Shown: positions 35,201-46,745, counted from the first letter of the stretch. The stretch: 64,000 bases of DNA from Malaya genurostris (GCF_030247185.1 NC_080570.1:146974641-147038640); one strand, 5' to 3'. Numbers and translations: made by a program. The notes: a model not told the origin generated them from the sequence alone.

Positions 35201-38200
35201 TTTTGCACTAACTTTTCTCGGAGATGGCTGAACCGTTTTTCACAAACCTAGATTCAAATGAAAGGTATTGTGGTCCCATACAAAATTCCTGCATATTATT
35301 CGGATCCGACTTCCGGTTCCGGAGTTATGGGGTAAAATGTGCAAAAAAATGAAAATATGTGTTCTAACTTTTCTCATAGATGGCCTTACCGATTTTCACA
35401 AACTTAGGTATTCTGAATAACGACGTATTGATTTTTCGATCGAATGTGGTTCGATCGAATCATAGCTACCTTTGATTTTGCTAGCGTTATGGGGAATACA
35501 AATGAAATACGAGGGAAAAAACGATACGACGTTATTCAGAATAAGGGTGATAGGGTAAAGTGTGTTAAAAATTTTATACCATCACTGAAAAGTGTGAAAA
35601 ACCGTAAAAAGTTTTCTAAATCGACCTCAAATCTTTTCCAATTGATAGTTTTTATCAGTAGACGGTCAAACAAATCTATTTCGGTTATTCTTTTAAGAAT
35701 CGAAGAAAAATAATTTTGAAGAATACCACAGTATTATATATGATAGTATGATTGATATGAGAAAGGCATCATTACACCACTAGGTGGATTAAAACAGGTT
35801 TTTATCATACCCTTCACATAAAAGATCCATAAATATAAACAAAAAAAGATCCCATGGACAATTGCAATGAATTTCATCCTTCTAACCTTCTAACTTTTCC
35901 ATATTTATTTGAGATCAAAAAATTGTTTTTGGAGAGCTGCAGTCTTGACTTTAGATTTTCCCCATCCACGATGGGGTGAAAATGTATGCTGAAAATGCAC
36001 CGTTTCGCGCCACTTTCCATATAGCGTTTTGGTTACCTTAGTGACCATGGAACGGACGGCTGTCAAAGCTAAAATGACACAAAATATTCGCCCATATTTA
36101 CTGACATTTTCGCCGAACATTTTGGTAATGGTAATCATATTTTTTAAATTTAAAAAAAATGACAACTCGACAACGAAAAAATTCGTTTCTCTACGAAGAA
36201 AGATCTACGTAGTACTCTCTCTATGTACAAACCATGAAAACCGCTGAAAACTTATAAGCGGCCCTTACACGATCATTAAAAGTGTCATTACTAAAAAGTA
36301 ATGACACTTTTAATGATCGTGTAAGATCTACGAGTTCAGTAATGACACGAGTAATGATGGAATTCTGGATTTTCCAACATTACCAACATTATTTCTTCTT
36401 CTTTTTTTGTGGAAGTGCTGGATATCTTTAGAACTATACGCGAAGAAATGACGAAGTGTAGATTTAAATTGTTAACATTTCATTAGCCTTAAAGTTTCAA
36501 TGGCAAATCAAATTCATTTTCAGCTAAACGTCGTCGGCTAAACGAAAATAAAAATATTGCTATTGCTGGAGTAGTTACAAATACTCATCATTAATAATGA
36601 ACGTGTAATGCTAAAAAGTAATGAAGTACAGTAATGACGAGCGTTTGAGCAGAAGTGTCATTACTTAGTAATGACACTTTTAATGATCGTGTAAGGTCCG
36701 CTATACAATTAGCGTTTTTAACCACCAAATCACAACTTCATCATATCTACGCACTTTGCCTAGAAATTATTGACATTTCTAGACAACATATCCAAAAAAT
36801 AGAACAAAAAATCGGCTCTGTGGTTTCCGTAAAAATATAAATCATTGATTTTACAGCTGAAACAATTGAGTGTGATTTTCAATTTTAATGATATAATATA
36901 TTATTATTAGGATTAACAATTGACTGTATTGTACGTGTGATGTTCTGAACAATAACTGTACTGTACACTTTATTGTTTCCCATGAAAAATGTATGAGGAA
37001 ATTGAGGAATTTCAATTGTTACGACACTTAACAATCTATACATTCTATTGTAAAAAGGTTTTTCACAATTCATTTAATAGTATAGAACCTTATATTGACA
37101 TGTATTCCTACCGTCACTGTGAAGTTTTGTAACAATGAATCGTATTTTTTTTCTATATATTATTTTTGTTCGGATTACTCAAAAATTTAGTCTTAGAAAA
37201 GATCTAAAAAATCGATTTTTTCATCCATTTCAACTGGGAAATGGTATGGTGACCAATAGGAAAAACTATGGGCCTAATAATAATATGGAGATCGTTTATA
37301 CCAAACATTACGGATTTCTTCGTATATTATATATTATACACACTGTTAGAAAAACTATGACACATGACTAAATATTACATCTATTAAAATGTAAACATAA
37401 TTGTTGTGTCTGTTCCCATGACAACTATAGCAGGTTTATAATATGATTTATTTTGACATGCTGTGTATTGTAAATTGAAGTGTATTGCGACGCTTCTTTT
37501 ATGTTTATCTATAGAGACGTAAATTTACACGATTTTGTCTAAGTGTGTATGTACATTTTTCTCATCGAATTGCGGTAAAAATGATTGTATGTTTCCCATT
37601 TCTCGGTTGATTTTCCAGAAGGCCGTAACTGCAAGTGACAGTTTCTCTTTGTTCACTCTCTCTTTCGATTATTGTGATGTGATCTAAAAAGATTTTCTTG
37701 GATTTCACAGTTCTGTTTGGAAGTCGAACGTTTCGAGCATCATTCTATGCAAAGAGTTAAGTGATAAACGTGTAAACCGCTTGGTAATTAATAGAAGAGA
37801 AAGTAAACAAAGAGAAACTGTCACTTGCTGTTACGGCCTTCTGGAAAATCAACCGAGATTTTATGTTATTTATGTTCGTTGCAAATTCATGTTATGGTCA
37901 GTTGTTCATTTCAATGAATGTGAATTTGATGATTAAAAGATGTGGGTAGCTAAATTAAGGGTCACTAAAATTCTCGACGAATTGTTTTTGGAAGTATATT
38001 TCGCATAGATAACAATAAATCGATATCAACAAACTGCTTACAATATTTTCTTCCGTTCTAACAAGCTTATCGGACTGCAGTGCACAGTTCATGCCTTACA
38101 TCTTTATTTAAAACACAGTCAATTCGTCGACCTGTGATTTGAGTCATATAAATGAGAAGTGAGAGTTTTGCGTCATACAAATGACAAGACAAGAAACGCA

Positions 38201-40923
38201 AACGCTATAAATTCAATGACTAAATAGACCGTCCTAAACAACATGCACCAATCAGTCTTCCTCATATTAGTCAATTAAAATACTCATGGTTTGTAAGCAA
38301 ACATATTATTACTAGTATTAATTTATTTGTGGCTCAAACCTTTAGATCATGTTCGAGCCCCGACCTGGAAGGATTCTTAGTGTCAGTAGGATCCATAGTA
38401 CTAGCCATGCAATGATTCTGTACACTAAGAATCGGCTGCGAAGTCTGTTGAAACAGAAAGGCCAAATTCCACAAAAGGAATGTAATGCCAGGACTTTGCT
38501 TTTACCTTTAGATCATTCAACGGCAGTGACTGACTGGATAATCTACATTGTATTTACTAAAAAGAAACTAAATATAAATTGTTTCGTTGTGTTCTTTAGT
38601 GCTGGGTTGGTTCTAGTTTTCCTAAGGCCGCGGGAATCCTTCCCATCAACACCTTGCGGGTGTGGCGGATGACATAGTAGTTAGTGTCTGTTTTACTAGC
38701 GAACAAAACGTGCCGTAAACACACTGCACTCAATAATTGAAAATATTTCGTATTTCTATGTACGCTATGAGCGATGATTCGTTCTATTAATACGGTTGAA
38801 ATTTTGTGCGCCTTTTTTGCATTGAATTTCACCATAATGTTCGTTCATACCAAACATTTTACAAAACTTCAATTTCGAGTTATTTGTGGTCATCTCATAC
38901 CACTGAAACTTTGATCATAAATTGCTGAACATAATTTCGATGGGAAAATTATATTGTTACCTTAAACCAGACCCTGTCGGCTTGAAGCGAAATCAATCTT
39001 CAGTTCTGCAACGCCATCGCACGGCATCACATTCAACATATCATGTCACCCATACAGCAGTGCTGCTATTTTGGCGCACACGAATTTGACATTTCTTTCC
39101 CCTACTTCTATGTACGAAACTTGATACGGAAGAACCTGAGGGCGCCATGCTCGCAAAAAAGGATGTTGTCAATAATTTGTTCGGGAAATGTGAAAGCTGA
39201 ATATCTTGTTAACCCTCCGTCTGACAGATATTTTTATACCTTCGGTCAGTCTGATGGATCTGACCAGACTCCTATTCATTTACGTGTATCTTTTACGTAT
39301 TTCGGTGTAAATTAGAAGTGTGTTAATGTCTGTATTATAAATATTTAAAAACGAAAAAGGTCTGGCTGGACCCATCAGTCAGACGGAGGGTTAATATGAT
39401 GTCTTTGCTTAAATACAACAAGAGATTTTAACGATTAAGTTCTGCCCATTACTGCGTACAGAGTGAATTTTGAAAAGGCACCCTATTGCAAAGTAAGGCG
39501 TATTCTCTTTAAAAAAAATCATCTTTTTAGTAGTAACATCCATGTTAGTCCCTGTTGCCGAAGCATTTCTACATCCATCATACCGTTTCTACAACGACCA
39601 TTCGATTTGAAGGAGAAAGGTATTTCATTGATGTTTGGCTTCGCCCCTCTCTTGATTATGTCACTGCTGGAAACAAATAGGCACACTCCCTGATTTAAGT
39701 ACGCTTTGTTTATTTAAGTTGATATGGCCCTAAAATCTACAGAATACGAGAAAAGCTTTTAATCCCGCAGGATTGAGAGTAATCCCGATCAGATGCACAT
39801 AACACAATCATAACACAAGTATATCAACAGTTTATATGTATAACAATTTGTGTTATTTTGAGATATTTAACAAATGAAAGCAGTTGAAAGTTAAAATTTA
39901 TGATAACAATATAATAACAAAATCAGTTATGATGTTTTATTTTCGTTTGCAAGACTTATGATAACGTTCATTAATTGGAAAAATGTGTTCTTCTGTTGCT
40001 TCATATCGAAATATAATGATCGAAATTTCAAAAAACTAAAAGAAGAAATCAGATTACTAAATAAATTATTCATCTAATGAAAAAAAAAATTATTCAGTAA
40101 TTTTGGATTGAAACGATGCTAAAAGTTGGTTGTGATATAGTTTTTCTGTGTTAAATTTGCTATCTAATTTATTAATTTGTTATAAATTTCTGCTTATTAT
40201 TTTTGTTATAAATTTCTGCTTTCGGACTTCTGTAGCTATATCAAATTCAAGAATAATTGTGATATAACCGTTTCAAAATCTGTTACGGTTTTGTTCCCGC
40301 TAGAGTCTTTTTTGTTATTTTAACAGCTTACCAGCCAAAAATATTTCAAAATTTGTACCAAAATATTTCTGAAATAAATTACTCCAGTTGTTATAATTCT
40401 GTTATGACCATCTGATCGGGATTTCTGTGAATTTTACATTTTGTGATGAGTCATTCATGTAATCAGGTGATTAGACATAACTCAGAAAAACTAAAAGTTG
40501 TTTTAATATTTAATATTTATACTATACTTGTTGATCATTTATAATCAACCATATCTTTTCGGTTGAGATAATAAACTATAATATTTTCGCAATCATGTAT
40601 TACGTGATTTTCCAGCCTATTCTAGCTAAGCGCACGCTTGAAACATACCGAAGATAACAACTCACCCTTTTCCAAACAACGACTCCATAGTAAAATTTCC
40701 AGCACAACCAGCAGCCTACTACGATCGCCAACAGATAGGCCAGTGATCCCGCGAAAAAGTGTCCGGACAGTTCGCCGGCTTTGTAGTCCTGCAAGAAATC
40801 CATCAGCCCGTGTTCGAAAGTTTGATTCGTTGCTGCCAGCAGCCGGAACCAACGGTGCCAGGACACGTGCACCGTGCTATCGGCTGTTCCAATGCAGTCC
40901 AATCCACTGTCGTCTTCTTGCAT
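32212..40923 (-). CDS. nvd: Neverland, cholesterol 7-desaturase (5 exons)
   Basis: Neverland is a Rieske oxygenase that converts cholesterol to 7-dehydrocholesterol, the first step of ecdysteroid synthesis in prothoracic gland and ovary. Exons on the minus strand: 40923-40666, 33558-33354, 33295-32791, 32727-32436 and 32373-32212 (stop TGA at 32212-32214). They sum to 1422 nt, 473 aa, with consistent phases. Exon 1 encodes a membrane anchor (about residues 54-83, 'SLAYLLAIVVGCWLCWKFYY'). Exon 2 has 'PPPFPNGWFGILES'. Exon 3 holds the Rieske ligands C175-x-H177 and C195-x2-H198 ('YCPHLGANLG', 'CIECPFHHWTFDG') and the mononuclear iron motif E283-x3-D287-x2-H290-x4-H295 ('ENGADVAHLSSVHGPN'). The C-terminus is 'YALAKESLDW'. 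All catalytic residues are intact, so the gene looks functional. Intron 1 (33559-40665, 7.1 kb) is full of transposons; the others are 58-63 bp. The exon 4 donor (ATG|GTGACA) is weak. Confidence 0.94.
33883..34440. repeat. Tandem duplication of a ~280-bp unit in nvd intron 1
   Basis: Two head-to-tail copies (about 33883-34161 and 34162-34440) both start 'CTAAGAGCAAATTCAGCAGC', run through 'AACAAACGTATCCCCAGCAA' and 'GCTGCTGGGGCTGCCAG' and end 'CTAGAACTAGAACAC'. 'CCCCAGCA' and 'TGCTGGGG' make each unit partly self-complementary. Probably a duplicated MITE-like unit. Confidence 0.8.
34576..35768. mobile_element. Dispersed mosquito repeat with short inverted ends and internal tandem copy
   Basis: Left end 'TTGCCTTTCTCATAT', right end 'ATATGAGAAAGGCA' (35755-35768), i.e. 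inverted ends of about 13 bp. Inside, a 460-bp unit starting 'TTTCTCATATAGAAAGGTTA' at 34581 repeats at 35041. Each unit has 'CCGAGGCCCGGAGGGCCGAG', 'CATTCGACTCAGTTCGTCGA', a (TG)n tract and 'TCGGAGATGGCTGAACCG'. The 3' module 'GAGAAAGGCATCATTACACC' recurs at 46712. No ORF. Confidence 0.8.
35411..35541. mobile_element. 131-bp TA-flanked MITE nested in the mosquito repeat
   Basis: Ends TTCTGAATAACGACGTAT and the complement of TTCTGAATAACGTCGTAT, with TA on both sides (35409-35410, 35542-35543). It interrupts the second tandem unit of the surrounding repeat, so it is younger than that duplication. Confidence 0.8.
36257..36702. mobile_element. 446-bp MITE with hairpin-forming ends (nvd intron 1)
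   Basis: Outer inverted repeat of about 35 bp starting AGCGGCCCTTACACGATCAT, flanked by ATA at 36254-36256 and 36703-36705. The left end itself is a perfect hairpin: 36263-36326 has 29-base arms ('TTACACGATCATTAAAAGTG' outward) around four bases. The right end has a similar smaller hairpin, so each terminus is a palindrome. No ORF. Confidence 0.8.
37601..37858. mobile_element. 258-bp foldback MITE, extended relative of 13941-14163
   Basis: Arms of about 70 bp: TCTCGGTTGATTTTCCAGAA…'GGCCGTAACTGCAAGTGACA'…'TTTCTCTTTGTTCACT' and its inverted copy ending at 37858. The 'TAACTGCAARTGACAGTTTC' core is shared with 13941-14163, but the outer ends differ. Confidence 0.8.
38340..38515 (+). repeat. Feilai-like SINE, copy 2 (nvd intron 1)
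   Basis: B box in 'ATGTTCGAGCCCCGACCTGG', then 'AGGATTCTTAGTGTCAGTAG', 'GTTGAAACAGAAAGGCC' and 'CCACAAAAGGAATGTAATGC'. It is 5'-truncated or diverged before the B box. Inserted antisense to nvd. Confidence 0.65.
38905..39560 (+). repeat. Repeat shared with 15.2 and 47.7 kb, interrupted by a piggyBac-like MITE
   Basis: 'ATAAATTGCTGAACATAATTTCG' near 38920 (as 'CATAAATTGCTGATCATATT' at 47687), 'AAGTTCTGCCCATTACTGCG' near 39437 (as 'GAGTTCTACCCATTC' at 47767) and 'GTGAATTTTGAAAAGGCACC' near 39462 occur in the same order in both copies. Here the order is split by extra DNA that includes the TTAA-flanked MITE. Confidence 0.6.
39213..39390. mobile_element. 178-bp piggyBac-like MITE
   Basis: Ends CCCTCCGTCTGACAG and the complement of CCCTCCGTCTGACTG, flanked by exact TTAA at 39209-39212 and 39391-39394. 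TTAA duplication with CCC-starting ends is the piggyBac signature. Non-coding. Confidence 0.9.
39561..40620. other. AT-rich 5' part of nvd intron 1, nothing specific
   Basis: Very AT-rich. 'TTTGTTATAAATTTCTGCTT' is tandemly repeated near 40178-40221. 'CCCGATCAGATGCACATAAC' near 39785 and 'TTATGACCATCTGATCGGGA' near 40403 are inverted copies, suggesting another eroded foldback element of about 640 bp. Confidence 0.5.
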
Positions 40924-41196
40924 TGCAAAACAAGAAAGTACTTTCGACCGTGTCTAACGTTGGCGAGTTCGCGAGCACTGGATGCGAGAAGGAGCCTCTT
41001 TGAACCGCGTATCCACTCTTACTGACCGTTCTGACTGGACTGATTCACTTCGTCGGCCGACAGTGCTCTAATTCGGCTCCTGGTCTGACCTGAAACCGTG
41101 AACGAATCAGACAAAAAATGGTAATAACTCCAACATCAGCACAAACCAAACGCTCGTGGGTCGTCGGGTGCGCAGAGGGCTCAATCAAAAAAAAAA

Positions 41197-41247
41197 CTGG
41201 TCTTCCTCTTCCTCTGCCTCTCTCGCTCTCTCGCTCTCTCTCTGGCT
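41197..41247 (-). promoter_or_regulatory. GAGA-rich tract upstream of neverland
   Basis: An uninterrupted pyrimidine tract on the plus strand, i.e. repeated GAGAG on the neverland sense strand, about 275-325 bp before the start codon. GAGA-type repeats are bound by GAGA factor in insect promoters; a role here is inference. Initiator-like TCAGT sequences occur on the minus strand at about 41022-41044, between the tract and the start codon. Confidence 0.4.
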
Positions 41248-43660
41248 CTAATCCGGTGAGTCTACTTAGGGAGGTTTTCCTATTAGCGCTATGATCCGTA
41301 ACGCTCGCAGGAAACAACCGAGTCGATCAACGAGTCAGTGAAGGAGATGAATTTGAATATATGAATTCATTGCACTTAGCCGACGGAGGATTTCTTCTGC
41401 TAGGCCAGCTGGGTACTGATTTAGGCAAAATTGATGCACATGTATATGAAGTTAACCAACTACGATCCCGATTGAACCGAAGGAAAATTGAGACGAGATT
41501 TCTGGTGAACGTGCGGCGCGTCCCCGTTTCGATGTTTTCAATACCAAATCCGGGCTCGAATTCATAAACCACGGGTACCTTGAAATTGAAATTTACCGAA
41601 TACGTTATCACTGAATATCGAGTCACTGGGTACTTGTGAACTTTGAGCTTTCTCACATACGCTGCGCGTTCGATTGAAACTGAACCAGTACTGGCAGAGT
41701 GAATGGCAATCAACCGCCAACCTGCGAATAAAAGAGGAAGTAGCTTCCTTGATTCCTCCCTTGATTGGACCTATGCTCCGATAGTGCGTATTTGCAGCCG
41801 AAGACCACGATAAGACGACTCGAATGAGTCGGGCGAGTCACTAGTAGATAACACTGCGATAAAGCAAGTAAACTATTACTCACGTGTGATTTTCGACCGT
41901 CATTATAAGCACCTGTACACCTGTCAATAAAACCGATTTGATAAGTTGTTTCGTCAGATTCGGTGAGATTTTTGCATAAAGCGTGATTCATTTGTTAAAA
42001 TGTGCTGTCTCATTTGATAACTCCGAACACTTTTTCGTATAGGGTTTCAGAAGGGTTTTCATTAAAACCTCTTGGAACAAAAAAAATCCACTATCTTTCG
42101 ATTTCGAAATTTCGAAATCATGCTGAATTCCGAATAAAATTCCAGACGATTTTACAGGAGTTATGCGTCGGTTAAAAATTGGGCAGATTGATGAATGTGT
42201 ATATGTTCATACTGATTTAATTATGTCAATGATATTCAGTAATATAACAATCATCGATGATACTTTTTAGTATCCATTTTTAGCAGTGTATGATTATGAG
42301 TCAAAAATGTTTTACCTCAGTGTAAAATTGAACCCACAACAAACTTTGACTTCGGCTCGCACACATTCTAATTTCGTATATGAATAGATCTGCGCACTCA
42401 GCATCGGTGTGAGTAACAGAGACGTCAAATTGCTCAATTGTAGACTACCCAAGTAGCACATGTAACATGTTAATAAAAAATAGAAACAAAACAGATGCTG
42501 CATTATGGTCGCATAACAAACACGACGAAACAAGTCGTATTATGATGGTGACAATGGAGTCAAAATAATGTTACGAATTGCCATCTCATCTTACTAAGTT
42601 ACAATAAGTTCCAACGTAACTTTTCGGTAATCTAACTCTTACGACGTACTCGCATTGTCTGTTTTTAGTCGCCAACTGGTCACCGTAACAAAATGTGACA
42701 ATGAAAAAGTGACACACTATAAGACAAAGTTAAGTAATGATTTCAGAACAATTGCCTTATTCGTTGTGATGCAACAAAGAAATACAATTACAGTGTCGGT
42801 TGAAAGCTTCCGTACATGAATAATAATATTAAATCAATAAGTAGAATAAGTATAAAATTCCTTCAGTTTCAAAAATTTGGTCTTCAAGTTAAATCTGCGC
42901 TTATACGCAATTTTTTTGCCGGTACATGTGCGAAGCAAACTTGTTTCGTTTTGGGAGGTACATTCTTACTACCAGATATTTCATTAAATATGACAAAAAA
43001 ATGCAATTTTTAATTATTGCGATTAGTAAACTATTTTAACTTTGATATATGTAAACTAATATTATTAAAAAAAATTCTATTCGAACATATTCCGACTTTT
43101 TAGTTGTAAATTTCATATGACGGGAATAAAAATATGAATATCATTGTGTATGTCGATGTTCTGAAACCCAGAATATCGAAGGCGCGCACGTTTTCAATAA
43201 GTACAATGATCAACTTCACCATAAACCATCGAATAGCACTTAGATTTTGAGTAGATATAGTGAGTTTAAAGAATATTGAATTCTATATTTTAGCTCTCAT
43301 TATCGGAGGTCAATTTTTGGTCGTAAATGTTGAATGGGAAAAACATCAACAAATTGTAACTTGACACAAACTTATATTTTCTGTTTCATTGTGACTGATG
43401 TGCGCGCTGAATCAAATCAAATATTCTTTACTGAGAAGTTGTTTGGCAACCCTTGGTAAGTCGCACATGCAAAGTCTTCAACTTGTTCCATGAATTTGTG
43501 TCATATAAGTTACTGTCATTGAAGTATAATAACGTGTGCTAATTAAATTTCGTACAGACTTCTTGGCGACAAGTTTTGACAGTTTTTTCCAATCTTTTTC
43601 GAGCTGTTGAATGGTTTCGGCTGCCGAGACATGTTTCCTAAGATGTGCTTTAGTTAATAC
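41248..43660. other. Upstream flank of neverland; no further gene recognised
   Basis: 41.25-41.75 kb is moderately GC-rich with small open frames but no motif; it may hold neverland regulatory DNA. 42-43.6 kb is AT-rich and featureless. Confidence 0.4.
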
Positions 43661-44481
43661 TCAAAATTCCTCAATTGGTCGAAGTTGTGGGCAATTTGGT
43701 GGATTCATGTCTTTTGGGACGAAAGTGACATTTTTGGTAGTATACCCATTCTACCGATGATTTCGAGTAGTGGCAAGAAGCAAGATCTGGCCAGAAGACA
43801 ACAAGATCCTTATGGCTTCGAATCATGGGTAGAAGTCGTTTTTGTAAACATTCCTTGATGTATATTTCGCTGTTCATTGAAGCAGTTATGATGAAGGGTT
43901 TCGGAATCTTACCACAGCTACAAATTGCTTGCCAGACCATAGCTTTCTTACCAAATTTTTCGACTTCAATCGATGTCTCGGACTGGTTTAACAGTTGCCC
44001 TTCTTGCACCGTATAATATTGTAGTCCCGGCAAGGATTTGTAATCGAGTTTCACGTAGGTTTCGTCGTCCATGATTATGCAGTTCAAATTTCCAGCAGAA
44101 TCGTATTGTACAGCTTTCGAACCCTCGGCCTGATCGATGCTTTTTGTTTCGGACTACGGTTTGGTTGTTTCTGATTCTCATAGGTTCGAAGATTCAAGCG
44201 TTCTTTAGCACGAAGAACATTTGACTTCGAAGTGCTCACTTTTTTGGCCACATCCCGAACTGAAACCTCCTTCTTTTGCTCGAACGCCTTCAGTATACGT
44301 TTATCCAACCCGTTTTCGGTTTATCCTCAAAGGTGTCATCCTCACCGAACTTCCTGATTGCATTTCGCACGGCTTTTTCACTTACTCCTTCCATTTTTGC
44401 TATCTTTCTCAGTGCCAGTCCGCGTTCTGTGCACCATTTGTACACAATTTTTCGACGTTGTTCTGCTGAAAGTCCACGCAT
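43661..44481 (-). pseudogene. Broken ITmD37E transposase, third copy
   Basis: The minus strand from the ATG at 44481 reads 'MRGLSAEQRRKIVYKWCTER' and a helix-turn-helix ('LALRKIAKMEGVSEKAVR'). After a frameshift come 'EVSVRDVAKKVSTSKSNVLR' and 'KQPNRSPKQKASI', then after another 'IIMDDETYVKLDYKSL', 'KKAMVWQAICSCGK' and 'LVVFWPDLASCHYSKSS'. After a third come 'MNPPNCPQLRPIEEF' and a stop. All three catalytic positions are recognisable, but at least three frameshifts and an early end make it non-functional. It differs from the other two copies, so it represents another subfamily. Confidence 0.85.
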
Positions 44482-44559
44482 TTCGAAACAAACTAGTGAA
44501 AACGAATAAACAACTGCACAAGTGGTTAGAGAAGAGTGTAAACAACAGGACGCAGCCAT

Positions 44560-45639
44560 AAAAATTCACAGATTCTGAACCATTGCGAAATGGCAGCGGT
44601 TTTTGGTTGCGTCCATACTTTCTGGGACAGTCTTTATTTGGGGTGCAGCATTCACATTCCGGTGCTATTTCGGGTGCTACATTCACTTCACGCAAAATTT
44701 TTGTTTTGCTGTTCGTTAAAATGACAAGTTTATTTTCGTTTTCTTCCGATTGAACTGACATGTGATTTGAACGGCATAAAAATAAATTTGTCTTATGCAT
44801 CGTGGAATATTTCTATAACAGGCTATAACCAATAAAACGGGCTATAATCAATAAAAATAATCAATGTAAGCTTAAAATTGTCACGCATTTTCAATGAAAG
44901 AATTCAATCCAACAGCCTCGTATTTGTTATTTTTACTGTCTCATTCGTAATTAATCGCATCCAAAACTAACGAGGAGAGACGAAGTATTTTCTTCTCTCA
45001 CTGCAACAGAAGAAAGTACCAATGCTAACGTCACTCGTTCCGCTACGACGAAAGACGAAATCAAAGTATAGTCTGCAGAGAGAGCCATGGACCGAGTTAT
45101 GTGGAGACGTACGCTTGATACAGCAAAGGACACCTCAGGACTATAGCTGTTAGGTAAGATAAGCTAAGTCTGCAGGGAGAATAAGTAGAATTTCCACTCT
45201 CATAGTTTCATCGATATAATGAAAATCTGTAAAGTTTGGCTATAAAATATAATAAATCGAAGTAATCCCACCCCTTAAGGAAGTTGGAAACCGAAACTAC
45301 TATAGATACAAACAACAACAGGTAAAAATAATTGTGAAATGTTTTCGATTCTCGAAGCTTCAGTTGATTATCGACACTGCACAGTACACGGATTTCACTG
45401 AAAACCGAAAATGATTGAAATGTTAAATGAAAGAAAGAACACAATTTTGAAACTGTTCCATTTTTGTCGTTGACTGCACATGTATCTCGTTCTCATAATT
45501 TACAAGCGGAACTGAGAATGACACTTATTTCACATCATTTTCGTCTATTTTGAGTCAATGGAAATGACTCTTACTAGCTCGGATTGTTGGATTGTTGAAA
45601 AATTCCAAGAAAATTAAATAACCAGAAAAAATTTCACTT
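44560..45639. other. No gene recognised
   Basis: 'TTGCGTCCATACTTTCTGGG' near 44610, just outside the transposase, may belong to its terminal region; a partly similar 'GGTTGCGTCAATACGGGACA' is at 29490. Otherwise AT-rich. Confidence 0.4.
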
Positions 45640-46745
45640 TCGAAACGCAGACTCAATTTTCTCTGAAGTTTCTTAACCGATTTTCTCAAACTAAGATGTA
45701 AATAAAAGGTCTTGAAATTCATTAGAAAGTACCCAAGAGGTCGATCCGGATTCGACTTCCGGTTCCGGAATTACAGCGCGATAAGTGAAAAATATTCAAT
45801 TTCAAGAGTATTTTTTCAAAAGTGATTGCGAAACGAGATGCAAATTTGTAGAAAACTTACTGGTAAATTCTCCTAGTTGGCAGATCAGATCTTGTTGTTG
45901 TTGACTACCAGTCGCCGGTTTCCGGTTCCAGGAGCACTGATAATCGTGAAGAAAAACTCCAAAAATGGAACTCACTTCGATTTCTCGGCAACGAATAAAC
46001 CAATTCTTACAATTCTTGATTTAAATTGAAGCTCTCATTGCCTTAAAAGATACTATGCAATTTCATCCTGATCCAACTTCTGCAATGAGTGTAAAACCTG
46101 TCAAACCGTTATATAAAATGACGATGCAAAACCGGTACGCATCGGTACGTGCTGGTACGGTAGAAGAAAACTATCTGCCTTTGTGAACTAACCATACAGT
46201 CTTTTTTTCAATTTCGTATAGCGTATACTAGAGTACGAAAAGCGAACGAAAATTTACAACGTTTTCAAAACAGCGAATTCATCGACTGTGATTTTTTTGT
46301 TTGATTACAAATGATTATATTGGTAATGATAGCAAAAATTACAGTTCAATCACAAAGTATGTTTTATTTTGTTGCTTGAAATGTATTATTACCCATTTAA
46401 CTTGAATTTCTTATACAGCAGTAACAGGAGCACAAGTTTTCGTTTGGTTTCATCTTTGTTTAATTGACTCAATCAAAAAAGTGCATGAGAAGTGAATCAA
46501 AATTTTCCTCTCTATAATCAACGAATTCGAATGTCTAATCATAATAAAATTTACGACACAGATAAGTACGAAATTTTCGAAGCAGGTTTTATAACAATTC
46601 AAACTTGTTGGTTGCACGACTTTCAAGGACGCAAATACTTTTGACGAATGTAACGGTCTTCGAGTTCCGGCTCTAGAAATAGATTTCTAATGCAATGTTA
46701 ATGAGAAAAGGCATCATTACAGTGAATGGTAACAGGTTTTTTAAA
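45640..46745 (+). repeat. Dispersed mosquito repeat, diverged copy
   Basis: Modules 'TTCTTAACCGATTTTCTCAA', 'CGACTTCCGGTTCCGGAATT' (45745-45770) and the family 3' end 'GAGAAAAGGCATCATTAC' (46702) are recognisable. A further fragment ('TTATGGTCCCATAGAACATT') lies at 47110-47260. Confidence 0.6.
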
